A stretch of 60,000 bases of DNA, from contig NC_088322.1 in assembly GCF_910592395.1 (NCBI RefSeq), positions 15,249,431 to 15,309,430 on the forward strand, read 5' to 3'. The translations under genes and the position numbers were made by a program. Origin of the DNA: Lineus longissimus (taxonomy: Eukaryota > Nemertea > Pilidiophora > Heteronemertea > Lineidae). Within the stretch, counting starts at the first letter, position 1, and each line of letters opens with the position of its first letter. Under the pieces are notes generated by a model that worked only from the letters and a program-made list of their open reading frames with translations, made no database searches and had not been told where the DNA came from. Of this stretch, positions 1-11,745 are shown in pieces.

Positions 1-1261
1 CAGCTCCGATTCAATGGAAATCAATTGATAATTACACAGATAATTAGTCAGGGAACGAACTAATTAAAAGTGTCGTCCCTTCTGATGTCAGTTTTGTTTG
101 GGATAAAAGTGTTCCAGAGTCTATAATTAGCCACCATTTAGCTTCTTTTGGCCCTTTTTGTTTTAGATACTGGATATTGAAGTAATTGGGTGTGTTAGTT
201 TGAAAGGCTCCGTACTTTGAAGGTGAACGTTGAGGGAGTTTTTACAGCTGAGATGAGCTCTGATATGAGAAACATGTGTGCAAAGAGAGATCCTTCAAAT
301 GAGCATTGCAGCCTCAGTTTTGCTTTAAAACATATTATACATCCCTTTTCCTCCTCATTTCTACATCTTGACCCTCAATGTATTGACATTGCTCAGCTTC
401 CAGATTACGCGCGTCAAGACCTTGACGCAAAGTACAGCATGCCTTTATATGCAATCTATTTCCAACTGGGGTTGATCGGCTAGTACTTACTCATAAACGG
501 CATCGCTGTACTCACAGCGGTAACAAGTTAGCGTGATGCCCATGTCATCTCTATTCATTATACATCCAACATTACCAACAAGACAGGAATCTTTTCTTAA
601 TAACTTTTTTCTTCCATCATTCTTCGCTAATCCGTGTTCTCGCTCATTTCAGTTTACTCATTATTCTAATGCAGCTAATAAGGCTTCTCGTGCTCAGTAG
701 CCTATGCCACTATGTCGCCACAGCGCCATCCTTCCTATTCATTTCGATTAATTTTTTTGTGTTTCCTATTATAAGGTTTCACTGTAGGCTACCTTGCTAT
801 GTCATTCTTAGTGTCCACGTATAGCTGATTATCTCATCATTTCCCATCCACAATGCACTCACGTTCACGTACATGATCACTGTGTAAAATATCCTCTCGA
901 CTCTAGAAGAGTTGGATGATATTGTGTATCTATGCAGGGACACCGTTGACATTGTACAGCTGCTTTCGACCAAATGTGATGAGCAGAATACCTGTGACAT
1001 CGCAGGGTACCAATCCTCCTCCCATGTTCGTCTCACCGTATCTTTATTTTCGTTCCGTGTACATTTCATTCAAGAAACGTACATAAGTACACTGGTTTTC
1101 AACCATTTTGACATGAACCACTCTCTGATGACACGAGCTGTTCATTACATCCTAACCTTGTAATTACGCCAGTGCAGTCCGTTTAGCTCATGTACATAGA
1201 TACACGTGCATCGTCAGCCAACCTTACCTGACACAATCTTTAATAGCACGGGTACTTTGAT
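1..1261. other. Non-coding stretch
   Basis: AT-leaning sequence with only short open frames that overlap on both strands and start with non-ATG codons. No gene, RNA or repeat was recognised. Confidence 0.5.
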
Positions 1262-1830
1262 CTCCACCGCTCAGCTTCTAGCAAAATTAAAAGCCAGTCA
1301 AGTAGGATTGGAGCGAGGTGTGCAGTCAGTGCCCACAGCTAGGGAAACCATGGAAGAGCAACCTTTTGCGACATGGTAATCCGACCTTGCACTGGTGGAC
1401 ATTTTTTAACCCTAGCTTGCAGAGTGTAATGTCATTTCATGTGCTAAATCTCTCTTGAGCTAGGGTACAGCAATCCAGGGTTAAGGGAGTAGATGTCTTG
1501 CTAGTGCAGCCATGCAATGGAGAGCTATGTGACAATGGGATCCGACCTTTTCCCGGTATGCCTGATGGAACGTTTTAATCTTGACTTGGACTGTACTGTC
1601 ATTTCCATGAACGAAGGCTCTCTTGAGCTAGGGTACGAGCAATCTGGGGCTTTATAAAGCAGAATAGGGAGGCGAAGTCAGTCAGTCCCTGCAGCTCCAA
1701 CGGAAGCCATGGACTGGAGGTGTAATAATGTAACCAGACGTTGTGCAAGTGGACGTTTTTGACCCTGACTTTAAGCAAGTAATGGCATTTATGGATAACT
1801 CTGCCCAAAGTAGGGACATACCTTCGATGC
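1262..1830. repeat. Diverged tandem repeat, about 165-185 bp unit, three copies
   Basis: Matching landmarks recur in the same order. TCTCTTGAGCTAGGGTAC is exact at 1451-1468 and 1619-1636, with a decayed form at 1800-1818. A GGACATTTTTTAACCCTAGCTT-type block occurs near 1397, 1567 and 1751. GTCATTTC words lie near 1431, 1598 and 1784, and CCATGG-flanked GTCAGTCAGT-type starts also recur. No stable reading frame runs through the copies, so this is probably a non-coding minisatellite or an old segmental duplication. Confidence 0.75.
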
Positions 1831-2696
1831 CAACAGCTATGGAGGAATCAGCAATGTAACTTGGCGCCTTGTCACTCACTGTACTGATACCAACCCACTG
1901 CCACATAAAGAGTGAGGGAGACGGATTTTCACCCTTTATGTATACCTCTGGCATGTCTAGGGGCATAACGTCTCGTGACTCTCTCTGACATGTCTGGTGA
2001 GGACGTAAAGTGAATTCAAGGAAGGGGCTAACGGGTCTTTCAGAGGCTGACAAAAGTCATGCTTTTCACGGAAATACGCTGCCTCTTCCTAACCTGAGCA
2101 ACAACAACTAGACAAAGCATTCATGGCTAACCCGTGCCATGAATCGACGAGTGTCCATTAGAAATCCAACATGGCACCAAAAATAAACTGCTGGTTTCTT
2201 ATCAAATCAGAGATTTAATCCAGATTGGAAGATGACGTACACCTTTCTTTGCTGCTTACCACAAAATCAAAGCGAGTCAAGTCTCAGAGTATACTGAGCA
2301 GTGCCGTGTTGCTTCTTTTCAAAGCACTGCCATGAATTAGAGTTAAAGCTTCTCGAGCACAAATGCATGGCCTTACTAAAGGATAAAGGGCACATCAGAC
2401 TTGTTGCCTACAACAGCATTCTTTGAAGACTTCCATGGCGACGGGCAACCTGCAGCACCGCACACCTTCTGAAAGAGTTCGTCTCGATTCGTATTTGTTT
2501 TTCTCAAACGTGTAACAACATGGTTTCTATTTCACTCATATGAGTAATACGTAGTTGGAAGAATTATTTTAAAAACAGTTCATGTCTAGGGTGTGTCACT
2601 CTTGGTACGGTAATATAACAAGTGTTTGCGCTGCAAGTAAACAAACCAGAGAAAGAAGAGAGAAAGAAACTTGTTGTATCGCTTGAAAGATTTGGG

Positions 2697-3004
2697 GCTA
2701 AACCCCAAACTAGCGGTGTCGCTTATGACGATGAACACTGAGTGTCAGAGCAGGAACCAAAACTTGCGTGCATGAAATCAAAGCCATTGATGAACGTGTT
2801 GAAGCTAAGCCCAAAACTAGCCATCTCTTTGAACCAAAGGTCGGTGCTAAAATCAAATCAAGCGGAGTGCTAGAGAATAAAAGCAAACCGGGCCGTTTAG
2901 AACATTGACCAAAGTGTTTGCGCTAAACCCAAAACGAGTCGTGTCGCTTAAGACGCTGACCAACGTGTCAGCGTTAAAACCAAAACTAGCAAGATCGCTT
3001 AATG
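2697..3004. repeat. Diverged tandem repeat, about 50-bp unit
   Basis: The core GCTAAACCCAAAACTAGC recurs with changes at about 2697, 2750, 2803, 2844, 2922 and 2973. The last two full copies start at 2920 and 2971, exactly 51 bp apart, and share GTGTCGCTTA and GACCAACGTGTCAGC-type words. On the minus strand the 51-bp unit is a whole number of codons and reads as a 17-residue repeat around GFNADTLVSVLSD. The array is decayed and no protein family is recognised. Confidence 0.7.
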
Positions 3005-4205
3005 TTTTTCCACAAGAATCATACGAGTTGTGAATATTACCTCGGTGACCAAACAGTTCAAAGTGAGATGGAGACGCTCGCCCGCGGTGCTGCGCGTTCT
3101 CATTAAGCTCAACGCAGTCATTACGAGTCATTAGGGAAGATCAAAGTATGTGCTGTAACAGCGAGACGTGTGTCGACGTCATGTATTACAGGCTGTGCTG
3201 AATCTGATTTGGTATCCATCAAGTTTTCTCTGGATCTAAAGAAGAATACGACAGTGTATGTCACAAAGATTGTACGTGTGCTCAGTGCACAGAGAAGCAA
3301 ATTCGTTTGTCACCTGCGATATGCTTTCAGTTTACATGTACAACGTATTTTCCTGTTGTTGTGGATGAAAATGTCCAACATTCGTTCAGAAGAATACAGT
3401 TTTGCTAAGAAGAACTTCGTCAAAGCCTTGCACTGGCATAATATCTGTCAATCTTAGCTTCTCACACAAGGGCCGACCATAACGATTTGTTCAAATCTTT
3501 CCATAAAAAATAAACGAGCTAGTTTCTTTAGTTTTAAGTGATATGCATTCCCTGTGTTTTGTTCGAGAAATAAAGGGGACACCCCTCTCGCTCTTAATTC
3601 TGCTTTTTCCCCAAAGGACGTGTTTCCAGTATTTGGATACAGCCAATATACTAGTTCGTGACATGTACAGAGATATGACAGAAGATCCGTCTCGCTGAAT
3701 ATACATGCTCGATTTCATATGACAATTACAGAAGATCAAAGGAACATACAATACGTAGCTAATACCTGTGCATCCCGTCGTCTAGGCAACGAAGCAGAGG
3801 CTGACTCAAATACTGTTTCTGTCCTCGGTGAAAGGCTTTGACGATGGCTCAACGTGGCTGTTGCTTTGGTAGCACAAGTTTGCAGCTATGTAAGGAATGG
3901 ATGCGATTATAGCGACTAACGATTTCCTGCAAGTTGAGGCATGTGACTACGCAAAGCTTGAAAAACGATTGTCATGTTGCTATTCGTTGAATTAGGACTT
4001 TGGTGTATGGAATTGATATTTACATGTTCATTGATTGATGGTTATAAGCTGATGAAGATAATGACAATTGGTGACTTTACTTTTCAATCATGAGGAACAC
4101 TCACAATTTCATTAGTTTAATACATTAATGACCTAAGATGCCACTACACAAAACGTATCTCGATAGAAGTCAACTTTTACATGCTTAGTGCCAGGGATTG
4201 GCACA
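3005..4205. other. Non-coding stretch with two TCF-like sites
   Basis: No gene seen. AGATCAAAG near 3139 and AGATCAAAGG at 3733-3742 match the TCF/LEF consensus; their relevance is unknown. A 22-codon ATG frame near 3845 is too short to judge. Confidence 0.4.
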
Positions 4206-4390
4206 CCAGATGCATTTTCCTTGGCGAATAAAAAGTGCTGTGATTCGGCCCCGACTGTCCTCAGTTCTCAGCATACATTCCGATTTTCTGGAAGATTTAT
4301 ATCATTGTACTGAACATAGGCAGGGCAGGCCAGATGCAGCCTTTATGAGAGATATTCCGGTGTGTTTAAATACCGCATTTTCCTTGGTTC
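4206..4390. repeat. Weak duplication, about 163-bp period
   Basis: GCATTTTCCTTGG occurs at 4212-4224 and 4375-4387. CCAGATGCA also recurs (4206 and 4330 area). Only short words are preserved, so this is the least certain of the duplications listed. Confidence 0.3.
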
Positions 4391-4464
4391 GCCGCCCAGC
4401 CCCGGGCGAGAGTGGCTAAACTCCATCATTGGGGAAGCGGACACAATGCCTTGGCACTAATCAG

Positions 4465-4710
4465 TGTAACGCTGTATACACTGTGAAAAGGCGAATGATA
4501 AAAATATCATTTTGTGAGTTTTGTTGGGTTTTGATGTTGCCTGTCCGGTGCAGATCTTGGCGATGTGACAATGGAGGGATTTGTGTCGAAGTGAAGTTGT
4601 ACAGGGAAGGATGTAACGTAACACTACACAGTGCTGAGAGCAAGAGTGTTAAAAATATCATTTTGTCCATTTGTGATGTGTGCGTTGCTGCTGTACAGCC
4701 AATGTCAGTG
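4465..4710. repeat. Diverged tandem duplication, 151-bp period
   Basis: AAAAATATCATTTTGT is exact at 4500-4515 and 4651-4666. Upstream both copies have GTAAC followed by a CACTGTG/CACAGTG word, and downstream both have TTTGTG and TGTTGC-type sequence. The long plus-strand open frame across it starts with a non-ATG codon and matches no family. Confidence 0.6.
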
Positions 4711-5521
4711 AACGAGACATGCGGCTGGGATACAAGGGATAAGGCGACTGCCTTTTCAAGAGTGTTTGTGCCTCCCTGAACTGCATTTGTCCTGCCCCAA
4801 ATATGCTGAGGCCCATGATCAACTATGATGCAGCTATCTGTCTACTAGTAATTCAAAATGGAAAACATTATCAACATTCCTCCTCCTGACCTATGGAAGG
4901 TTCCTGCCTTTACGTTAATGTTGTGCCAAACAGTATCGAATAATAACTTCCTAAAACATAATTGTATGATCTAACAACATACTATCGGCAGTACCTAAGA
5001 GTAACCTAAGCCTAAAGGAGTATAAGCTACTATGATTGTTGACCGTTATGTAGGCCTACTCGACTACAATAAGACAAGATATATTTTTGTTAGACACTCA
5101 CACGACACATTGACTAACACCGAAAGCAAACAAGCCTCCGGGCGGATCCCCGTCTCTCTACTACCAGAAAATCAGAACACATATACTTTAGATCTTGCCT
5201 TTTGGGGATATTTGTCATTTGATATCATGATGACATTTGAATTCTTGTTTGCTACAGCACTGTTGAATGCATAGAACAGGCAATGCGTGTATCTCCGATA
5301 TTCGTTTGACCAAAGTTTTGTTTAATTAATGTGCTATGTGCTGGCCCTTGGTTTCAACGCTTTTTGGTGTTAAGATTTAGTTCTTTCCGCCTTGTCAGTT
5401 TCTGGAGACAACGACGGCAGAAGAGAAGAAAATTACAGGGGGGTAGAAGCTTGGTTGAGTTTTGAATATATGTATAAGAAAGGTGATTATCCACACTCGT
5501 TCTCAAAAAAGACTTAACTGG

Positions 5522-5563
5522 TATATTTGTGGAGAACTTTCCTATATTTGTGGAGAACTTTCG
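5522..5563. repeat. Perfect 21-bp tandem duplication
   Basis: TATATTTGTGGAGAACTTTC occurs twice in direct succession with a 21-bp period (5522-5542, 5543-5563). The lack of divergence suggests a recent slippage event. Confidence 0.9.
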
Positions 5564-5670
5564 TTATTGTTTTTTTTTGTTATTTATTCATTTCTCATGT
5601 ATTTTGGCTTTCGTCCTTCATTTTCTGGCAGGGGACGTGACAGGTTTCTGACCCTTAGGCATATCAAAAC

Positions 5671-5771
5671 GTGATTGTCATACAATTAAATAGGGACACA
5701 GGTGTATGATAAAATTATATTTCATTGATGCTAACTCCTAGAGCCTGTGTCCCTGTACATATGTGATTGTC
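5671..5771. repeat. MITE-like inverted repeat with flanking direct repeat
   Basis: AGGGACACAGG (5692-5702) and its exact reverse complement CCTGTGTCCCT (5744-5754) enclose 41 bp. The nine-base word GTGATTGTC lies outside on both sides (5671-5679, 5763-5771), 12 and 8 bases from the arms. The layout resembles a very short non-autonomous element, although the direct repeats do not abut the arms. Confidence 0.35.
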
Positions 5772-5857
5772 TTCACTATACTAAGACAATATAAAACAGA
5801 CATTGAACAGTGCATTTATGTGCATAACAACACTGAATTACACCTACTAAGAACATG

Positions 5858-5871
5858 TACAGGGTGTCTCA
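5858..5871 (+). repeat. TACAGGGTGTCTCA word, copy 1
   Basis: This 14-mer reappears exactly on the minus strand at 40202-40215, and its 13-base core at 49968-49980. In each case an A-rich stretch follows. It may be the conserved end of a dispersed element. Confidence 0.35.
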
Positions 5872-6595
5872 CAAATGTTCAGTCAGTTTATGAAATAATT
5901 TGTGTGATTTGGGCAGAGTATTTTGTGAGCTCATTATCTCGTGTGTGTTTTTATTACACCCTATATTGGCATAATCAATCTAATGTTCTGATACATTAGA
6001 ACTAAGATACAGAGACAGACTAATTCTACCTTATTTACAATAGTTTTACAAAACTACACTACTGAACTGTAGTTGCTATATAGTTATTATACACTTATCC
6101 TATCGAAGGTTGTATAATAATTGTTATCGATATTGCAGCGGTGCCTTAACTATAAAAATCGGCGTGAAAATTAAAACCTTATATCATCTAATGGTACTAT
6201 TAACACCGGTGAGGCGCCAAAATTACAAAAAAGCCGTCAGAAAGGTCATAAGTTACGCCGTATAATGGTTGCTGAAACGCCTTAGCTGAAAAAGCAGCCA
6301 AGACGTGTGAGACACGTAAACACGAGGGCCTGTAATTGATTAATAGAATAGTACATAACCTACATACGAAAAAAGGATTAATTTCTTCTCTTGAACATGA
6401 CGCCATTTTGAAAGTGTTGTCTCTCATACTCTCACGAGAATGACCGAGAAGTAAAAAGAATCAGAGCATTATCACAACCCTAACCCATGAACCACAATGC
6501 AATAACGTCTTTCTATTACTGTTCCACACATGTTCTCTGACACTGTCACTCTGTAACTCAGCTCCAACGCCCGTACGAACAAACCCGTCAATAGA

Positions 6596-6633
6596 TTACG
6601 TCATCATGACGTCACACGAGTGCTATTACGTCA
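6596..6633. promoter_or_regulatory. Cluster of three CRE/ATF-like octamers
   Basis: TTACGTCA (6596-6603), the perfect palindrome TGACGTCA (6607-6614) and TTACGTCA (6626-6633) lie within 38 bp. These are CREB/ATF-family binding words. About 190 bp away on the minus strand is AAAATGGCG (YY1-like, ATG at 6406-6404) opening a short frame, so a minus-strand promoter is possible. No recognisable product follows. Confidence 0.45.
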
Positions 6634-9600
6634 TTCGTCATTGTTGACACTGATCACATCGATTGGCTGTAACATTGATCCGCATAATTAATTATTCAAG
6701 ATAATCTACACAAATTCTGTTATTGCAGATCGAATTGTCCCCAAGGGTGTGAGATGTGTGTATTTATGCACACGAAAAGGGGCGAAATGTACCACTGAGG
6801 TTATAGGAGGTGATGCAGGGTTGCGTCACGTAGTTAGGAACCCTATTTCCTTGCGTCATGCATGTTAGAAACCTGCTTATTAATGCATTAGGGACATATC
6901 CCAATGTGTTAATCGTTGCTGTGTACAAATACGACTTAGTTGTATTCAGTGTTATAGTGTTTTGTATTTGGGAAACTGTATCGGTCGTATGATGTTGTTT
7001 GGGGTTGTTGCGTTCGGAACGCAGTCCTCTTTTTGTGCAGCTGACAGAAAAGGCTGACAAAACGGAAAATACGGGACTACATGCATCAGCTTCTTAATAG
7101 TACTCGAACCAAACCGCCAGACATCCATGTCAGAGTACAACGGTAGACAGCAGACATAGCAGACGCTGTAGAGCGGGTCCTCGTATATTACTGGTTACTG
7201 GTATATCATAAAGCACTGAGTAATACCATATCTTGCATTTTGGAGTACTCCACTCCTTTAATCAATCGGGGCCTAATTTTGGTCATAACCCCAAGTGTTT
7301 AATATCATTAAGTTAATAAACATTATGAGAAAAGATTTGATTGCCTCCGTCCTACGAGTCACTCAATGCCATTTACTAAATTACTCTTTCACTTAATGTG
7401 TCCTGTTACTTCAATAGTATTTTCTATCCGGAATTGCTATGTAGATACAATACAAAGTAGGGTGTGCAGAAGGAGTTTAAGATAAATGAAGTATGAAGAT
7501 GGATGTCTTATTTTCACACTGAAGTATTCTCGGTTCGGTTGAACAATCTTGTTATCAATTCCTCTTGAATTGCTATAATAATATTACTTAGAAGGTGTTT
7601 GGCAGTGCAGAATACTGAGGACAGTTGATACTTTTTTACAGAGGCCCATCACTTACAGAAATTTCTCATTACGGGGAAGGAAGGCCACTAATTACAACCC
7701 AACGTATGCCTACTTCTACTGACTTCCAGATCACTTAATAACTTGTCTAAAACATCTGTGAAATTTGAGAAAATCAAAGGTTACCTCACTTTACGTATGT
7801 TCAAACACCTGACAAAAACTCTTGAATAAATCTGTTACAGAGTCTTGTACAATACTGGCCTCTGGTTTTTGGAATATTTGCGGTTTGATTATGCGAAGTT
7901 GCAGAGGAACCCTGAGGAGAATCCTTCGCTCTGGCCTGGATTCGTTCAGCCTTCATGTTGGCCTACCCCCTCCAGAGCAGACCACTCAGTCGGGAAACAC
8001 GCGTCTGGTAGGATTTGCTGCTGCTCATAAGACTGGATTGGATCTGCTTGATTTTGAATGTATGCACTCTATGCCGATAAGTGTGTGTGAAGCTGTACAT
8101 TGACGTGCTGTACACTCAGAATAATGCACTCGGAACAATACAAGGTCTACGTTGCATCTCTTGCTCGGACTTATTGACTTATTTTAATAATTTGAAAATA
8201 TCTTTGGGATAATTAATGTTCTGCCTTTTGTGCAAGGGTTTAAAATGTTCTAAGAAGATACTAATCATTTTGGTGATCATGCGTCGTCATTAGTGCTTTG
8301 ACTATGTTCAAAGTCAGCATGTTCACACGCTTATATGATAATTTCAACCCCAGATCTCCCAGCGTTCCATGATTATCAACCACCATTAGACGCTGAGCGT
8401 CCCTTCCAGAACGGTCACATCCTCCAGCTACACAAGTGATGAATGTGTATCCATAGTAACGGTAATATGCATGGAACGCGGAGAATGGTGAACCATCTGT
8501 GTCTAAATGGAAGGGAGGCCGCTGCTCGGACCCCACCCTCCTCATCAGAAGCCTGCTGTGCTATGTTGACTCAACTCTCCTAATCAGGGAGTAAATGTGC
8601 TAGATGTGTGCGACAGTGAGTCAAAATAAATGCTTTTTCTGGAGAATGAGGCTGTCACGAATGTTAGATTGTCGCAGTGACATCCCCGACTCCTTTGAAG
8701 AAGGTGGTTTTGTCGCTCGATGAGAAGAAGTTTGCAGAAGGAACAACATTCGGTTGTATTTGAAAAGGTTTCTTTAGACTCTTCTTTTTTTTAATTCAGT
8801 AAATTATTTTATCTTTCACCAAATAGCATGAAATCAGAGACTCTAGTTCTAGTTATCATTTTCACGGTAACTGTATTAATGTCAGTAATTTACCCTTTGC
8901 TTTACCCGGTTGATATTAGCACATCGTGGGGTGCACGACGAAACAGTGCATTGGAGACTACTTAACTAAGCTGAAAAAAACCAGCGCCATTACGTAAAGA
9001 TTAGTTTTCATTGCACAGATGTCAGTGCTAAATACCTTGATCTAGTGTTACCCTTTGTTCCCGGAGTTAATTCCCTGTTCGCGCCATGTAAGGCTTGTAA
9101 TAGCATCGAGAATGCATTGTGTTTTATCATGTACATGCGGCAGACATGGCTTGTGGTTGGGGGGAGACTGCAATGTATTTGGATTGCCATTTACTCTTGG
9201 CTTTCAGGCCAATATATTGTTTTTGTAAGGAAGGATGTGATTAAATCACGTTTACTGTTGTGTCCAGTGGAGTGGTGTTTTGCTCCTGAACTGTCATGAC
9301 TGTAAATGACTGTTGGCGATTTAGATGGCAGCGCACAATCTAACATCCTATACTTTTGAAGCATTAGCATGACATCTGTTTTTCGTCAACTATAGTATTT
9401 TGCTTTGACAAGCCAACAAACCAACAAAGGTCTAGAGCTCTCTTATTCAGTTACAAATTTAACAATAAGCATAATCTGGAAATTTTTTGATGCATCACGC
9501 TTTTTCGGCTATTATGCTATGTACAGAAGTCAAAATGATGCACGATTCCAGTTCAAGCTAATGCCCGGATGAGTCCAATTTCCTCCAACATCAACAAATA

Positions 9601-11561
9601 AGTTCGATTATTTCCTTTTTTGCGAAGAGGCAGCAAAACAGTAACTCTTTTTATCAAATGAAAGTGAATACTTTGTTTATAATAAAACCAGTCATTTCAG
9701 CCCCTTAGGGCTGGTCTCCAGTATCAAATCTGACCGAAACATCCTCAAAAGACTTTTATTGGATTTTACCCTTTATGTTTTTCACTATTGGAGACAAGGG
9801 TGGGCGTTCTCCCCAGGCAGTATCAAACTCAATAAATTATGAAACATACTAGCAAAAACCGATATATACATGTGTTTAGTTATTTCATATACAGACACAT
9901 GTAATATTTCAACGTAAGATAATGCATTACAATATAGAATATATTCCTATCACATCAGCATACAGACATAGGCTCCTACCAATGTGCCTAAGGGAAAAGC
10001 TTACGTATTGGCAAGATTATAAGTTTAAATACAGCCTGAGAGCTTTATATGTACTGAATTTCAACTCTAACGCAACAGTAATGTTTACTACACTGTGTGT
10101 ACACACTCAGTGTTTACCAGTAAGGATACTCCAAAGGGCAAATATGAAATTTGACAAAATCGAGCCAGTACAATATTTGGTTTGGAAACATTGTAATGTT
10201 AACCTTTTATTGATAGTTGGGGAATGTAAATGGTGTATTAGTTACTTTGGGAGGGAATATTGTTCTGAATAAACTTCTGTTAGTGCATGGGTGGAACGAG
10301 GAGGTGTTTTAATCGAAGGCCTATACAATGCAGTTTGTTGAATATTTTGTTCTGCTGTATTTTTGAGGCAGTGACACTACTGGGGAGATTGGCAACATTG
10401 TTAGATGACTGTTACGGCAGCAAGGTGTGGAGTAGCTAGATTGATATGTCACAACGTTTTGGCGAATATGTGTATTAACAGATTTGAATCAGTAATTTTT
10501 GCTTTGTCCTCGGCAATTCATGAGGCAGAAGACAGTTTTGAACTAAGGACCATCATCAAAACTGCTATCATGATAGAATTTCCATCGTAAGAATAAGACG
10601 AGGTAAACTATTTTCTTCGATTCATCATGATCATGTGTGAGAGAGCACTGAGATGTTCAGCCAAAGAGGAAACAAAAAGGAAGCTTCAAGCAACATGTAC
10701 TCCCCATTTCCGACCATGTGTTCGTGCTTCCAATGATGTACAAGCTAATTGTCATTACACATCGCCTGCATTCGCTTACTTACTCTCTGGTGAAGAAGCA
10801 GTGCCCTCTCGATTAGTTCCTATGTCAAATAGCATTAAGTGAACTGGCGAAAGGAGAAATAGAAAACCTAAGTGGCTGCTGAAGCAGGTGAATCGATCAG
10901 ATTCCATTTCAGGTTGAGTGCATTTCTGTGTACATTTTGTAAGCACTGTGTACAATGATGCATTGGGAAGTCAAGCAAACTTGACTCGACATGATCAAGA
11001 TTTGATTTCAAATGAATTATATGTGTTTTTACACAGGATTGTGTACTCATATACATGGAAGATTCGGACCTGCTTTTGTGGAATCAAATCAGAATTCTTA
11101 GTCATTTTAAGTTTGCCTCAATGAACTATACATTTCACTGTATATTTTGTTAAGAAATGGTAAGGAAATCTGGAAATTCGACGTTGAAATAGACATTGAA
11201 TTGTGTACACCTTGCACAAGGTGTAAAGTTGAAGTGTAGTAGCTTTCAACATGTCTGCGTGCCCCGTAGCAATACAAGACATGTACACGATATTTGTTGA
11301 AAGTAGCCGTAACGAACACAGAAAGTTTCGAACCTGTCTGTACCCCAAGGGGGCCACCAACAGGCGAACACTTGGGGGTGTACAGAGGTATGTTTGAAAG
11401 CAAACTATGGTAAGTTTGGTGAGAAAAATACACTCCAGGAAGAGGAAGAAGAAGTAACGATGATGGCTTTAGTTTTCTGTTGATAGCCTAATCATAAAAA
11501 CGAGTGTGATCCGTTGACAGACACCTTCAACTGAGCAAAATGACAAGAAGTATTATCTAAC
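6634..11561. other. Non-coding stretch
   Basis: Apart from the X-box match at 8447 nothing stands out. The longest frames (for example 8261-8545 minus with an ATG, and 9922-10272 plus) match no family I recognise. Confidence 0.45.
8447..8460. promoter_or_regulatory. RFX X-box match
   Basis: GTATCCATAGTAAC fits the X-box pattern of two half-sites around AT, bound by RFX factors, which control cilium genes in animals. It also lies inside an unrecognised minus-strand open frame (8261-8545), so it could be incidental. Confidence 0.3.
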
Positions 11562-11745
11562 AACCTTAGTGATAGATTCATTGGAGACAGCTATTGCGAT
11601 GATACAGGATAGGACCTATCCGATTGGGCAATGCGACGATTTTTCACCAAATTACCTCGTGATAGGTTCATTTCCAGGAACTAACCTGCTGAAGCAGGAT
11701 TCCTAGCATCTGATTGGACAATTACATAGGAAGTCTGACGATACG
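11562..11745. repeat. Diverged tandem duplication, 90-bp period
   Basis: GTGATAGATTCATT (from 11569) and GTGATAGGTTCATTT (from 11659) are followed in both copies by CAGGAT..CTA, then TGATTGGGCAAT or TGATTGGACAAT, and finally a CGACGATT or TGACGATA word. The parallel order makes a two-copy duplication clear despite divergence. Confidence 0.65.

Noticed and set aside
2697-3004. Repeat array considered as a CRISPR array
   Set aside because: Units are contiguous and diverged without unique spacers, and the genome is eukaryotic.
8261-8545. 94-codon minus-strand frame with ATG start
   Set aside because: It looks somewhat protein-like (Tyr- and Gly-rich middle) but matches no family I can name and has no supporting structure.
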